64,000 nt of DNA, taken from contig QFQY01000022.1 in NCBI GenBank assembly GCA_003248805.1, positions 1-64,000 on the forward strand, written 5' to 3'. A program made the position numbers and the translations under genes. The stretch is from Chelatococcus sp. GTDB taxonomy: Bacteria; Pseudomonadota; Alphaproteobacteria; Rhizobiales; Beijerinckiaceae. The notes below the pieces were generated by a model. That model was not told the DNA's origin. It was given only the letters and a program-made list of their open reading frames with translations, and searched no databases. Of the stretch, positions 42,092 through 50,985 are shown piece after piece. Position 1 is the stretch's first letter; each line of letters begins with the position of its first letter.

Positions 42092-43192
42092 TCAAGGCTC
42101 CCGTGGGTCGAGGGCCTGGCGCAGGCCCTCTCCGAGGAAGTTGAGCGCGAAGAGCGTGACGACGAGGAAGGATGCGGGCAAGGCCAGCAGCCAGGGAGCG
42201 CCCTCGATCGCGCGCGCGCCGTCCGAGATCAGCACGCCCCAGCTCGTCATCGGCTCCTGCACGCCGAGACCCAGGAAGGACAGGAAGCTCTCCAGCAGGA
42301 TGACCTTGGGCGCGAGCAGGCCGACATAGACGATCACCGGCCCCAGCGTGTTCGGCACGATATGGCGCCGCAGGATGTCGCGGCGCCGCACGCCGAGCGC
42401 TTCCGCCGCGAGCACATAGTCGCGCCTTCGGATCGAGAGCGTCTGGCCCCGCACGAGGCGCGCCATGTCGAGCCATTCCACGGCTCCGACCGCGAGAAAC
42501 ACCAGAAAGACGTGCCGGCCGAAGAAAACCACCAGCAGGATCGCCAGGAAGACGAAGGGCAGGGCGTAGAGCACGTCGACGATGCGCATCATCGCGAGGT
42601 CGACGCGCCCTCCCAGAAAGCCCGCGACGGCTCCCCAGGAAACGCCGATGACGAGCGCGACCGTCGTCGCCAGCAGTCCGATGGCCAGCGAAATCCTGCC
42701 CGCGACCAGCGTGCGGGTCAGCAGGTCGCGCCCGTTTCCATCCGTGCCGAACAGGAAGCGCAGGCGCTTGACCGGGACCTCGATCAGAAGGCGGCGCCCC
42801 TCGGCCTCCGTGCCGAGGAGGCGTGGCGTCCCGAAGCTGTCGGAGCGGGCGAAGAGCGCGAGCAGGCGCTGGTCGATCGGCCGGTCTCCCGTGAGCGTCA
42901 GCCGGGCGGCATCCCCGGCGATCACGATCTCGGAGGCCCGCGCCCGCATCCTCGTGGCGATCCGGCCGAGCGCGTCCGGAATCGCCTGATCGCTCGGGTG
43001 CGCCACGAAGCCCGGCGGCACCCGTACATGCTCCTGATAGACGCGGTCATAGGCGTGGCCGGTCAGGAACGGCCCGACGAGACAGAGCAGCGTCACGATG
43101 ACGAGCACGGCAAGGCTCGCGAGCGCGCTGGGGCTGGCCCGCAGGCGGCGGCCGGCGTCCCGCCAGAGCGACCGGCCATGGGCGGCATCCAT
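42092..43192 (-). CDS. oppC: Peptide ABC permease OppC
   Basis: A 366-residue permease of the OppC family. The first membrane helix (about residues 25-45) is followed by a long periplasmic segment of about 110 residues (for example DRPIDQRLLALFARSDSFG), which is longer than in E. coli OppC (302 residues total). The core then holds TDGNGRDLLTRTLVAGRISL and the EAA loop AAEALGVRRRDILRRHIVPN. ATG 43192 is used, 4 bases after oppB ends. The SD is weak, so translational coupling is likely. Confidence 0.88.
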   Translation of the reverse strand: MDAAHGRSLWRDAGRRLRASPSALASLAVLVIVTLLCLVGPFLTGHAYDRVYQEHVRVPPGFVAHPSDQAIPDALGRIATRMRARASEIVIAGDAARLTLTGDRPIDQRLLALFARSDSFGTPRLLGTEAEGRRLLIEVPVKRLRFLFGTDGNGRDLLTRTLVAGRISLAIGLLATTVALVIGVSWGAVAGFLGGRVDLAMMRIVDVLYALPFVFLAILLVVFFGRHVFLVFLAVGAVEWLDMARLVRGQTLSIRRRDYVLAAEALGVRRRDILRRHIVPNTLGPVIVYVGLLAPKVILLESFLSFLGLGVQEPMTSWGVLISDGARAIEGAPWLLALPASFLVVTLFALNFLGEGLRQALDPREP

Positions 43193-43196
43193 CGGC

Positions 43197-44117
43197 TCAG
43201 CCCAGCCTGACGCGCGGGTCGAGCAGCGCATAGAGCACGTCGACAAGGAGGTTGAAGGCGAGGACGAGCAGGGCGACGACGACGACCGTGCCCATCACCA
43301 GCGTGTAGTCGCGGTTGAGCGCGCCCTCGACGAAATAGCGCCCGATTCCCGGAATGGCGAAGATCGTCTCGACCACGACCGAGCCGGTGAGCAGCGCCGC
43401 CGCCGCCGGCCCGAGATAGGAGACGACGGGCAGCGCGGCGGCGCGCATCGCATGCAGGGCGACCGTCGCTCCGCCCAGCCCCTGCGCATGCAGCGTGCGG
43501 ATCGGGTCGGAGCGCAGCGTCTCGAGCAGCGCGGCGCGCGACAGCCTTGCGACCACTGCGATCTGGGGCAGGGCGAGCGTGACGACCGGCAGCACGCCGT
43601 TGCGCCAGGCGCCGCCGTTCCAGCCGCCGACCGGCAGCCAGGCGAGCGTGAGCCCGAAGACGATCTGCAACAGTGGCGCTACCACGAAGCTCGGCAACGT
43701 CATGCCGGCCGTGGCGAAGGTCATCACGAGCTGGTCCGCGAGCCCGCCGCGCCGCCGCGCCGCGACGAGCCCGAGCCCGCCGCCGACGATCAGCGCGAGC
43801 AGCAGCGCGGCGGCGCCCAGCTGGACGGAAACGGGCAGCCCCTGGCGCAGCAATTCGCCGACCGAGTAGTCGCGGATGGTGAAGGACGGGCCGAAATCGC
43901 CGCGCAACAGACCGGACAGATAGGTCAGGAATTGCAGATGGAGCGGCTGGTCGAGCTGGTAGAGCCTGCGCAGATTGGCCATGGCGGCGGCGTCGAGCGG
44001 CCGTTCCAGGTCGAAAGGACCGCCCGGGGCGAGCCGCATCAGCAGGAAGGACAGCGTCACCACCGCCAGCAGCGTCGGGATCGCGATGGCGAGGCGGCGC
44101 AGGAGAAATGGAAGCAT
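43197..44117 (-). CDS. oppB: Peptide ABC permease OppB
   Basis: A 306-residue permease, the usual OppB length. It starts MLPFLLRRLAIAIPTLLAVV and includes LRGDFGPSFTIRDYSVGELL and, near the end, TGSVVVETIFAIPGIGRYFV, both typical. The start at ATG 44117 excludes a 20-residue open extension that is encoded by a palindromic repeat. It follows oppA after 145 bp and precedes oppC by 4 bp. Confidence 0.93.
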   Translation of the reverse strand: MLPFLLRRLAIAIPTLLAVVTLSFLLMRLAPGGPFDLERPLDAAAMANLRRLYQLDQPLHLQFLTYLSGLLRGDFGPSFTIRDYSVGELLRQGLPVSVQLGAAALLLALIVGGGLGLVAARRRGGLADQLVMTFATAGMTLPSFVVAPLLQIVFGLTLAWLPVGGWNGGAWRNGVLPVVTLALPQIAVVARLSRAALLETLRSDPIRTLHAQGLGGATVALHAMRAAALPVVSYLGPAAAALLTGSVVVETIFAIPGIGRYFVEGALNRDYTLVMGTVVVVALLVLAFNLLVDVLYALLDPRVRLG

Positions 44118-44152
44118 CAGGGCGCTGCGTCGATGGCGTGCGAGCGGCGTAT

Positions 44153-44233
44153 CGTCATTCCGCGCGCGGCGAAGCAATCCATGGAACGTCGCGTTCTACG
44201 AGACTGGATTGCTTCGCTGCGCTCGCAATGACG
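44153..44233. repeat. Palindromic repeat, family E
   Basis: The arms at 44153-44181 and 44205-44233 are 29 bp long and differ at a few positions. The right arm TGGATTGCTTCGCTGCGCTC is identical to the perfect copy at 32848-32930. It lies between oppA and oppB. Confidence 0.82.
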
Positions 44234-44262
44234 GTGTCGTCCGGTCATGCGGCGACGGCGAA

Positions 44263-45867
44263 TCAAGGCTTCAGGCTCAGGAAGCGCGTCGGAATCGCGC
44301 CGCGCAGGTTCTGTTCGAAGCCGACGAGCTTCGGCGAGACGAGGTTCTTGGTCGAATAGTACAGGATCGGAATCCAGGGCTGCTCGGCGGCGACGATCGC
44401 ATCGGCCTCGCGCAGGATGGCCGCGCGTTTGGCGAGGTCCGTCTCGTCGGCGGCGAGCTTCATCAGTTCGTCGAACTGCGGGTTGGCGTATTTTCCGGAG
44501 TTGAAGCCGGTATTGTCGCTCTGGAACAGGAAGAGGAAGTTCTGCGGATCGGAATAGTCGCCGATCCAGCCATAGCGGGCGACGTCGAAATCGCCGCCGT
44601 CGCGCAGATGGGCGAAATGCGTCTTGCCGTCCGTGCTGACGAAGGAGGTCTCCACGCCGATCGCTTTCCACTGCTCGGCGATGGCGACGGCGGTGCGGCG
44701 GTTGTTGTCGGTGGTGTTGTAGCGGAACTCGACCCTGAGCGGCGTGCCCGGCCCGAAACCCGCGGCCGCCAGCAGCCGCCTGGCCTCGTCCTCGCGGTCC
44801 AGGATGGAGGCGGACTTGAAGTCGAGCTCCGCGCGCTCGCCGTAATTGCCGATATGGGGCGGGATGACGCCATAGGCCGGCAGCATGGTGCTGGCCCAGA
44901 TCTCCTCGGCGATGAACTCGCGGTCGATCGCCAGCGACAGGGCGCGGCGCACGCGCGGATCGTCGAAGGGCTTCTTGGCCGAGTTCACGATCAGGAAATA
45001 GGTGCCGAGATAGGGCGCGACCTTGACCTGCGAGCCGAGCTTCTCGCGCAACTGCTTGATCTGGTCGGCCGGGATGTCCGTCGTCAGTTGCAGCTCGCCG
45101 GCCTGGAAACGCCGTGCCGCCGCCGCGAGATCGGAGGCGGGATAGTAGATCACGGTGTCGATCTTGACGTTCGCCGCGTCGTGGAAGGCGGGATTCTTGT
45201 CGAGCCGGATATGCGAGTTGGGGACGAACTCCTTCAGCACATAGGCGCCGTTCGAGACCCAGTTCTCGGGCCGGACGAAATCGCGCCCGTATTTCGCGAG
45301 CGAAGGCCGGTGCACCGGAAGGCCGGTCTGATGCGTCAGCAGCTCGAGGAAATAGGGAGTCGGGCGCTCCAGCGTGATCTCGAGCTCGCGCGGGGACAGC
45401 GCCCTGACGCCGAGGTCTTCCAGGGCGGCGCCTGCTTCGGCCTTGTTGATCCTCTCGGCGTTGCGGATCGGATAGAGGATGTTGGCGTATTTGCCGCCGG
45501 TTTCGGGATCGACCATTCGCCTCAGCGAGAAGACGAAATCCTCGGCGGTGACGGGATCGCCGTTCGACCATCTGGCGTCGGCGCGCAGGGCGAAGCGCCA
45601 GGTCTTGCCGTCCGGGCTCACCGTCCAGCGCTCGGCGACGCCCGGCACGACCTCGCCCTTCATGTCGTGGATGACGAGGCCCTCGGAGAGGTCCCGCAGC
45701 AGATGCGCTTCCGAGACCGTGGAGGTCTTGTGGGCGTCGAGCGTCTCCGGATCGCCCTCGTTGCCGCGGTGAAAGACGATCGGTGCCGCAGAGGCGCTCG
45801 TCAGAGCCGGCAAGGAGAGGGCGGAGGCGAGCACGAACGGCACGGCGCGGCGCGTCAACGTGACCAT
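44263..45867 (-). CDS. oppA: Oligopeptide-binding protein OppA
   Basis: A 534-residue periplasmic peptide-binding protein (SBP family 5) with a signal peptide (residues 1-28, cleavage near SASA-AP). Family features: RGNEGDPETLDAHKTSTVSE at the mature start, WSNGDPVTAEDFVFSLRR near residue 100 and YPIRNAERINKAEAG near residue 130. These resemble E. coli OppA/MppA. ATG 45867 has AAGGGGAC upstream. A long open frame reading into it overlaps the hydrolase gene and is not coding. It probably imports short peptides or murein peptides. Confidence 0.93.
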   Translation of the reverse strand: MVTLTRRAVPFVLASALSLPALTSASAAPIVFHRGNEGDPETLDAHKTSTVSEAHLLRDLSEGLVIHDMKGEVVPGVAERWTVSPDGKTWRFALRADARWSNGDPVTAEDFVFSLRRMVDPETGGKYANILYPIRNAERINKAEAGAALEDLGVRALSPRELEITLERPTPYFLELLTHQTGLPVHRPSLAKYGRDFVRPENWVSNGAYVLKEFVPNSHIRLDKNPAFHDAANVKIDTVIYYPASDLAAAARRFQAGELQLTTDIPADQIKQLREKLGSQVKVAPYLGTYFLIVNSAKKPFDDPRVRRALSLAIDREFIAEEIWASTMLPAYGVIPPHIGNYGERAELDFKSASILDREDEARRLLAAAGFGPGTPLRVEFRYNTTDNNRRTAVAIAEQWKAIGVETSFVSTDGKTHFAHLRDGGDFDVARYGWIGDYSDPQNFLFLFQSDNTGFNSGKYANPQFDELMKLAADETDLAKRAAILREADAIVAAEQPWIPILYYSTKNLVSPKLVGFEQNLRGAIPTRFLSLKP

Positions 45868-46001
45868 GGCGATGTCCCCTTCGCGACGGGAATCATTGCG
45901 CGGCAACCCCCGCTGACCGGAAGTAGACCCTGCCGATCGGGTGGTGCCAAGACGAAAATGCGCTCGAGATCGCCATGGGAATCGGCAGGTGCCCGCCTGG
46001 A

Positions 46002-47105
46002 TCAGGGCAAAGGCAGGCTCTGATCGTTTTCGAACACCACGACGCAGTCGCCCGCGGCCTTGGCGCAGTCCCTCAGCGCGTTCTCGCGCGCTGTCGCCAG
46101 CGTCTCGGCCCCGAACCAGTAGCGGAAACTCTTGCTCGCCTTGCTGTAGGCCATGGCCTTCTCGCCCGGCGCGGAGAAATAGCGCTCGAAGACGTCCGCC
46201 CGCGTGGTCAGCCCGAGCCGGGCATAGGCGGCCCGGGCCGTTGCCGGCGCCCAGGTCGGCCCGCCCCAGGCGCGCAGCGATGCGTCCATCTCGCGCAGCC
46301 AGACGAGACGCGCGGGGGCGCTGCGGAAGATCTGGTGACCGCGCGGCTTCATCTCGGGAAGCGCGACGAAGCGCACGTCGCCGCCGCCGTCCAGGGCCGC
46401 CGTCCGCATGCGGTCGACGAGGTCCGGCGGGAAGAGCTCGTCGTTCCGGGCGTAGATCCAGAGCTGGGGCGCGCTTCCGGCCGATTGCCAGCGCTTCACG
46501 GTCGCGACCAGCGCATCGCGACCCTTTTCGACGCAATCCTCGATATTGAGGCCGCCGGCGACGTTGACGACGCCGCGCAGGCCTTCCGGCTTGCGGCTCG
46601 CCAGCCCCATGACCGTGGCCCCGCCGGCCGATTCGCCGATCGCGATGATCCGTTGCGGATCGACGTCGGGACGCTCCCTGAGCACCCGCAACGCGCCTTC
46701 CAGATCGTCGATATCCGACGCGAAGCGCTGGGTGAGATCCTGTTTCCCACAGGAGGGCATGGACGGGAACGGGCCGTCCGACTGGCCGAAGCCGCGCCGC
46801 ACGACGACCGCTGCGAGCCAGCCGCGCCGGGCGAGGTCGCGGGCCACCGACGCATAATTGACCGCGCGCAGGTCGCTCATGCTCAGGCTGCTGGCCGCCT
46901 TGCCATGCGTGATCAGGGCCAGCGGCAGCCGCCCCGTCGCATTCTCCGGCCGAACGATCAGCGATTCGAGCCTGACGTCGCGCCCGTCGATCCTGGCCCG
47001 CAGGAAACCCTGCTCCTCGCGCAAGGCCTGCGCCCCGGCAGGGGCGGCGAGCCCCTGGCACAGGAGCAGGAGGACGAAAGCGGCGATGCGCGGCAGCGAT
47101 GGCAA
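46002..47105 (-). CDS. Exported alpha/beta hydrolase
   Basis: A 367-residue secreted hydrolase. The start is taken as TTG 47105 (Met, then PSLPRIAAFVLLLLCQG), which gives a clean signal peptide (cleavage near AGA-QA) and is preceded by GGGAGG at 6 bases. The nucleophile elbow is GESAGG (near residue 160). Upstream GFGQSDGPFP and the later HQIFR with His near residue 260 fit an alpha/beta hydrolase of the prolyl-peptidase/dienelactone type. There is no lipobox. Substrate unknown. It is followed by oppA after 134 bp, so a role in releasing imported peptides is possible but speculative. Confidence 0.82.
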   Translation of the reverse strand: MPSLPRIAAFVLLLLCQGLAAPAGAQALREEQGFLRARIDGRDVRLESLIVRPENATGRLPLALITHGKAASSLSMSDLRAVNYASVARDLARRGWLAAVVVRRGFGQSDGPFPSMPSCGKQDLTQRFASDIDDLEGALRVLRERPDVDPQRIIAIGESAGGATVMGLASRKPEGLRGVVNVAGGLNIEDCVEKGRDALVATVKRWQSAGSAPQLWIYARNDELFPPDLVDRMRTAALDGGGDVRFVALPEMKPRGHQIFRSAPARLVWLREMDASLRAWGGPTWAPATARAAYARLGLTTRADVFERYFSAPGEKAMAYSKASKSFRYWFGAETLATARENALRDCAKAAGDCVVVFENDQSLPLP

Positions 47106-47161
47106 GACGGGCCTCCCGACAGGCCGTCGGGCACGGCCTCCATGCAGGATGGCGAAGTCGC

Positions 47162-49474
47162 CTAGCTTCCCGCAATCCCCTTCTTGCCGGCGGCGGCCAG
47201 TTCCTGTGCCTCGACCACCGCGACGGCCGTCATGTTGACGACGCCGCGCGCCGTCGCCGTCCCGGTCAGGATATGCACGGGCTTGGCGGCGCCGATCAGG
47301 ATCGGACCGACGGGCAGCGCGTCCGCCAGCACCTTGGCGAACTGATAGGCGATGTTGGCCGCGTCGAGATTGGGGAAGATCAGGACGTTGGCCTCCCCCT
47401 TCAGCGTCGAGGACGGCAGCACGCGCTCGCGCACCATCGGCAGAAGCGCGGTGTCGGCCTCCATCTCGCCGTCGCATTCCAGATGCGGGGCGCGCTCGCG
47501 GATCAGCGCCAGCGCCTTGCGCATCTTCAGCGTGGAGGGCGTGTCGGCCGCGCCGAAATTGGAATGCGAGAGCAGGGCGATCTTGGGCTCGATGCCGAAG
47601 CGCGAGACATGGCTCGCCGCCAGCACCGTCATGTCGGCGATCTCCTCCGCCGTCGGGTTCTCGCGGATATGCGTGTCGGCGAGGAAGAAGGCGCCCTTGT
47701 TGGTGATGACGAGCGTCATCGCCGAAAGGTCGCTGACGCCCGGGGCCAGTCCGACGATGTCCTTGATGTGGCGCAGCCGCGAGGTGAAGCGTCCTTCGAG
47801 GCCGGTGATCATGGCATCCGCCTCGCCGCGCGCCACGGAGAGGGCGGCGATGACCGTGTTGTTGGTCCGCACCAGGGATCGGGCCGCTTCCGGCGTGATG
47901 CCGCGCCGGCCCGCAATGTCGAGGAAGGTCTGGACGTAGTCGCGATAGCGCGGATCGTCCTCCGGGTTGACGATCTCGAAATCGATTCCGGGACGGACCG
48001 TGAGGCCGAAGCGCTTGATGCGCGTCTCGATCACGCTCGGCCGGCCGATCAGGATCGGCGTCGCGAGCCCTTCCTCCAGCGCGATCTGGGCCGCGCGCAG
48101 CACGCGCTCGTCCTCGCCCTCGGCGTAGATCACGCGCTTGGGGTCGGCCTTCGCCTGGGCGAAGAGCGGCTTCATGATGAAGCCGGAGCGGAAGACGAAG
48201 CGCGACAGCGTCTCGCGATAGGCGGCGACGTCCACCAGCGGCTTGCGGGCGACGCCGGTCGCCATCGCGGCCTCCGCGACGGCCGGCGCGATGCGCAGGA
48301 TCAGGCGCGGATCGAACGGGTTCGGGATCAGCGAGCTGGCGCCGAAGGTCGCGGTCTCGCCGCCATAGGCGCGGGCGGCGATGTCGGAGGAGGCTTCGCG
48401 GGCGAGCGACGCGATGGCGCGCACCGCGGCGAGCTTCATCGCCTCGTTGATCGTCGTCGCCTGCACGTCGAGCGCGCCGCGAAAGATGTAGGGGAAGCAC
48501 AGGACGTTGTTGACCTGGTTCGGATAGTCCGAGCGGCCGGTGCAGATCATCGCGTCCGGCCGCGCGGCGAGCGCGTCCTCCGGGGTGATCTCGGGATTGG
48601 GGTTGGCCAGCGCCAGGATCAGGGGCTTCGGCGCCATCTGCTTCGCCATCTCGGGCTTGAGCACGCCGGCGGCCGAGAGGCCGAGGAAGATGTCGGCGCC
48701 GGGGATGACCTCGGCGAGCGTCCGCGCGTCGGTCTCCTGCGCATAGACCTCCTTCCAGCGGTCCATCAGCGTGTTGCGGCCCTTGTGGACCACGCCCTCC
48801 AGGTCCGTGACCCAGATGTTCTTGCGCTGCGCGCCGAGCTCGACGAGCAGGTTGAGGCAGGCGAGCGCCGCCGCGCCCGCGCCCGAGACGACGATCTTGA
48901 CGTCGGCGATTGTCTTGCCCGCGAGGTCGAGCCCGTTCAGTACGGCGGCCGAGACGATGATCGCCGTGCCGTGCTGGTCGTCGTGGAAGACCGGGATGTT
49001 CATCCGGGCCTTGAGCTGCTCCTCGATCTCGAAGCACTCCGGACCCTTGATGTCCTCGAGGTTGATGCCGCCGAAGGTCGGCTCCAGCGCCGCGACCACC
49101 TCGACGAATTTCTCGATGTTCTTCTGCTCGACCTCGATGTCGAAGCAGTCGATGCCGGCGAATTTCTTGAAGAGGACCGCCTTGCCCTCCATCACCGGCT
49201 TGGAGGCGAGCGGGCCGATGTCGCCCAGCCCGAGCACGGCGGTGCCGTTGGTGATGACGGCCACCAGGTTCTGGCGCGAGGTCAGTTCCGCCGCCTGGCC
49301 GGGATCGTCGACGATCGCCTCGCAGGCCGCCGCGACTCCCGGCGAATAGGCGAGCGCGAGGTCGCGTTGGTTGCCGAGCGGCTTCGTCGCCTGGATCTCG
49401 AGCTTACCCGGCCTCGGAAGGCGGTGATAGACGAGCGCGCCCGAGCGCAGGTCGGTCGAGAGCGTGCTTTTCAT
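47162..49474 (-). CDS. maeB: NADP-dependent malic enzyme (MaeB type)
   Basis: A 770-residue enzyme that decarboxylates malate to pyruvate. Residues 1-430 form the malic enzyme (with YSPGVAAACEAI, NGTAVLGLGDIGPLASKPV and the metal/substrate DDQHGTA). Residues about 430-770 are a phosphotransacetylase-like domain, as in rhizobial TME/DME proteins, where it has a regulatory role. ATG 49474 is chosen; it is followed by MKSTLSTDLRSGALVYHRL. NAD or NADP preference is inferred only from the family. It is isolated, and a structured intergenic region lies upstream. Confidence 0.95.
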   Translation of the reverse strand: MKSTLSTDLRSGALVYHRLPRPGKLEIQATKPLGNQRDLALAYSPGVAAACEAIVDDPGQAAELTSRQNLVAVITNGTAVLGLGDIGPLASKPVMEGKAVLFKKFAGIDCFDIEVEQKNIEKFVEVVAALEPTFGGINLEDIKGPECFEIEEQLKARMNIPVFHDDQHGTAIIVSAAVLNGLDLAGKTIADVKIVVSGAGAAALACLNLLVELGAQRKNIWVTDLEGVVHKGRNTLMDRWKEVYAQETDARTLAEVIPGADIFLGLSAAGVLKPEMAKQMAPKPLILALANPNPEITPEDALAARPDAMICTGRSDYPNQVNNVLCFPYIFRGALDVQATTINEAMKLAAVRAIASLAREASSDIAARAYGGETATFGASSLIPNPFDPRLILRIAPAVAEAAMATGVARKPLVDVAAYRETLSRFVFRSGFIMKPLFAQAKADPKRVIYAEGEDERVLRAAQIALEEGLATPILIGRPSVIETRIKRFGLTVRPGIDFEIVNPEDDPRYRDYVQTFLDIAGRRGITPEAARSLVRTNNTVIAALSVARGEADAMITGLEGRFTSRLRHIKDIVGLAPGVSDLSAMTLVITNKGAFFLADTHIRENPTAEEIADMTVLAASHVSRFGIEPKIALLSHSNFGAADTPSTLKMRKALALIRERAPHLECDGEMEADTALLPMVRERVLPSSTLKGEANVLIFPNLDAANIAYQFAKVLADALPVGPILIGAAKPVHILTGTATARGVVNMTAVAVVEAQELAAAGKKGIAGS

Positions 49475-49627
49475 GGTGGCGACCCCAGCATTCGAAGAGC
49501 GGGAGGTCGCGCTAATCGTCCGCGTCGTCAAGCGCAGAGCATGCATTAATCGCAGGCACGGATCGTCCGCGCAGGAGCGGCGAGGGCTGGCGGCGCGGTG
49601 AATCCGGCGTCTTGAATCGGCATGTGA

Positions 49628-49679
49628 GCAACCTGAATCGATTTATGCGCCGATTCGACGAACCGATTCTGAAGGTTGC
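49628..49679. promoter_or_regulatory. Hairpin with alternative stems upstream of maeB
   Basis: GCAACCTGAATCG (49628-49640) pairs with CGATTC (49664-49669) and AGGTTGC (49673-49679), leaving a 3-base bulge. The same GAATCG can instead pair with a nearer CGATTC at 49651-49656. It lies between the Lrp-like gene end and maeB start, on a shared minus-strand transcript. It may be an Lrp gene terminator or a maeB leader element. There is no T-run. Confidence 0.5.
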
Positions 49680-49734
49680 GGAATCGCGGCCCGGGCTTTT
49701 CGAGAGCGCGCCGGAACGCCTGCGATCCGTCGCG

Positions 49735-49971
49735 TCAGAACGCCTTGAAGGTGATGATGGTGTGCGTGCCGGCGATCTCGGGAATCGACTGCACCTTCTG
49801 GGCGACGAAATGGCCGATATCGACATCAGCCCCGACATGGAACTTGGCCAGGATGTCGTAGTTGCCGGCCGTCGAGTAGATCTCGGAGGCGATCTCGCGA
49901 TCAGCGAGCTCGCTGGCGACCTCGTAGGTCTTGCCGAGCTTGCATTTGATCTCGACGAAGAAGGTCTGCAT
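49735..49971 (-). CDS. Stand-alone Lrp/AsnC ligand-binding (RAM) domain protein
   Basis: A 78-residue protein consisting only of the AsnC-type ligand-binding domain, MQTFFVEIKCKLGKTYEVAS, with AGNYDILAKFHV and IPEIAGTHTIITFKAF. The DNA-binding domain is absent. Such stand-alone domains bind amino acids and may modulate full-length Lrp proteins. It is close to maeB (same direction, 260 bp) and next to a kynurenine-formamidase-like gene, so an amino-acid link is plausible. Confidence 0.88.
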   Translation of the reverse strand: MQTFFVEIKCKLGKTYEVASELADREIASEIYSTAGNYDILAKFHVGADVDIGHFVAQKVQSIPEIAGTHTIITFKAF

Positions 49972-50025
49972 CGCGGGGCTCCGGACTCTGATGGGCTTCT
50001 CGATAGGGCTTCGGGCGCTGTGAGA

Positions 50026-50850
50026 TCAAGCGCCCGCGAGTGCGGCGAGGCGCCGGCTCATGCCGCTCTCGGGATCGGCGAGGCCCGCGATCACCGTGAA
50101 ATGGTTGGCGCCGGGGATTTCCTCGTAGCGCGTATGCACCCCCTCCAGCCCCCAGACATCGGTGATGCGGCGGCTCTGCTTGAGATACTCCTCGCTTTCG
50201 GCGCCGCCGACGACCGCGTCCATCGCGAGCCGCGCCGGTGCCGGCCAGAACAGCGGGCTCTCGCGCTCGGCCGCCTCCATCGTCAGCTTCAGAGCGCCGT
50301 TGATGCTCGTCTCGGTCAGGGGCTTGAGGTTGTAGAGACCGGAAATGCCATAGGCCGCCTGCACCAGCTGGTCGGGCAGGTCGGGGTCGACATTCTTCCA
50401 GTCCGTCGCCAGCGCGCAGGCGGAGAGATGTCCCCCCGCCGAATGCCCTGTCGCGACGATCGGCAGCCGGAAGCGCCGCCACAGCGCGGCGGCGGCCTGC
50501 TGGATCTCCCAGACGATATGGCCGAGCTCGACCTGCGGGCAGAGATCGTAGCCGACGACGGCCACCGGCACGCCGAGCCGGTTCAGCCCCCGCGCCATAT
50601 GCGAGAAGAAGCTCGGATCGAGCGCCTGCCAGTAGCCGCCATGGACGAACATCACGATGGCATCGGCCTTGGCGGTCTCCGGCTTGAACAGGTCGTAATA
50701 CTGCCGCTCGCCCTCGCCATAGCGCACGCCGAGCTCGCAGAAGGCCTCGGCCCGGTAGGCGGCCGCATCCTTCGCCCAGCCGGCGATGATGCCCGGATGC
50801 TCCGGCACCCGCGCGCGGTTGTTGTACTCGGTCTCGTAGTCCACCGACAT
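50026..50850 (-). CDS. Alpha/beta hydrolase, kynurenine formamidase-like
   Basis: A 274-residue cytoplasmic hydrolase. HGGYWQALDPS (near residue 70) is the oxyanion motif seen in the eukaryote-like kynurenine formamidase group. The nucleophile is in GHSAGGHLSA (near residue 140) and the His in PGANHFTV near the end. The start ATG 50850 (MSVDYETEYNNRARVPEHP) has GGAGC 8 bases before. An ATG 24 bases upstream is possible. It could hydrolyse N-formylkynurenine or another amide or ester. It is divergent from asparaginase with 135 bp between. Confidence 0.82.
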   Translation of the reverse strand: MSVDYETEYNNRARVPEHPGIIAGWAKDAAAYRAEAFCELGVRYGEGERQYYDLFKPETAKADAIVMFVHGGYWQALDPSFFSHMARGLNRLGVPVAVVGYDLCPQVELGHIVWEIQQAAAALWRRFRLPIVATGHSAGGHLSACALATDWKNVDPDLPDQLVQAAYGISGLYNLKPLTETSINGALKLTMEAAERESPLFWPAPARLAMDAVVGGAESEEYLKQSRRITDVWGLEGVHTRYEEIPGANHFTVIAGLADPESGMSRRLAALAGA

Positions 50851-50985
50851 GTCTGCTCCGGTCCGTGCGATCATTCGCGCGCCACTCTGCGCCAAGCCTT
50901 TTGACAGGTCGAGCGCCGCGCGCCAGAAGGCGACGCAGCCCGGCCATGCTCCGTCGGATCGGTCGCGGCTGCTGGGGAGAAGGCG

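Noticed and set aside
45868..47175. A possible N-terminal extension of OppA
   Set aside because: It overlaps the hydrolase gene. The real start has a signal peptide and ribosome-binding site.
47106..49037. A long minus-strand frame joined to the exported hydrolase
   Set aside because: It overlaps maeB in another frame. TTG 47105 with GGGAGG before it gives a proper signal peptide.
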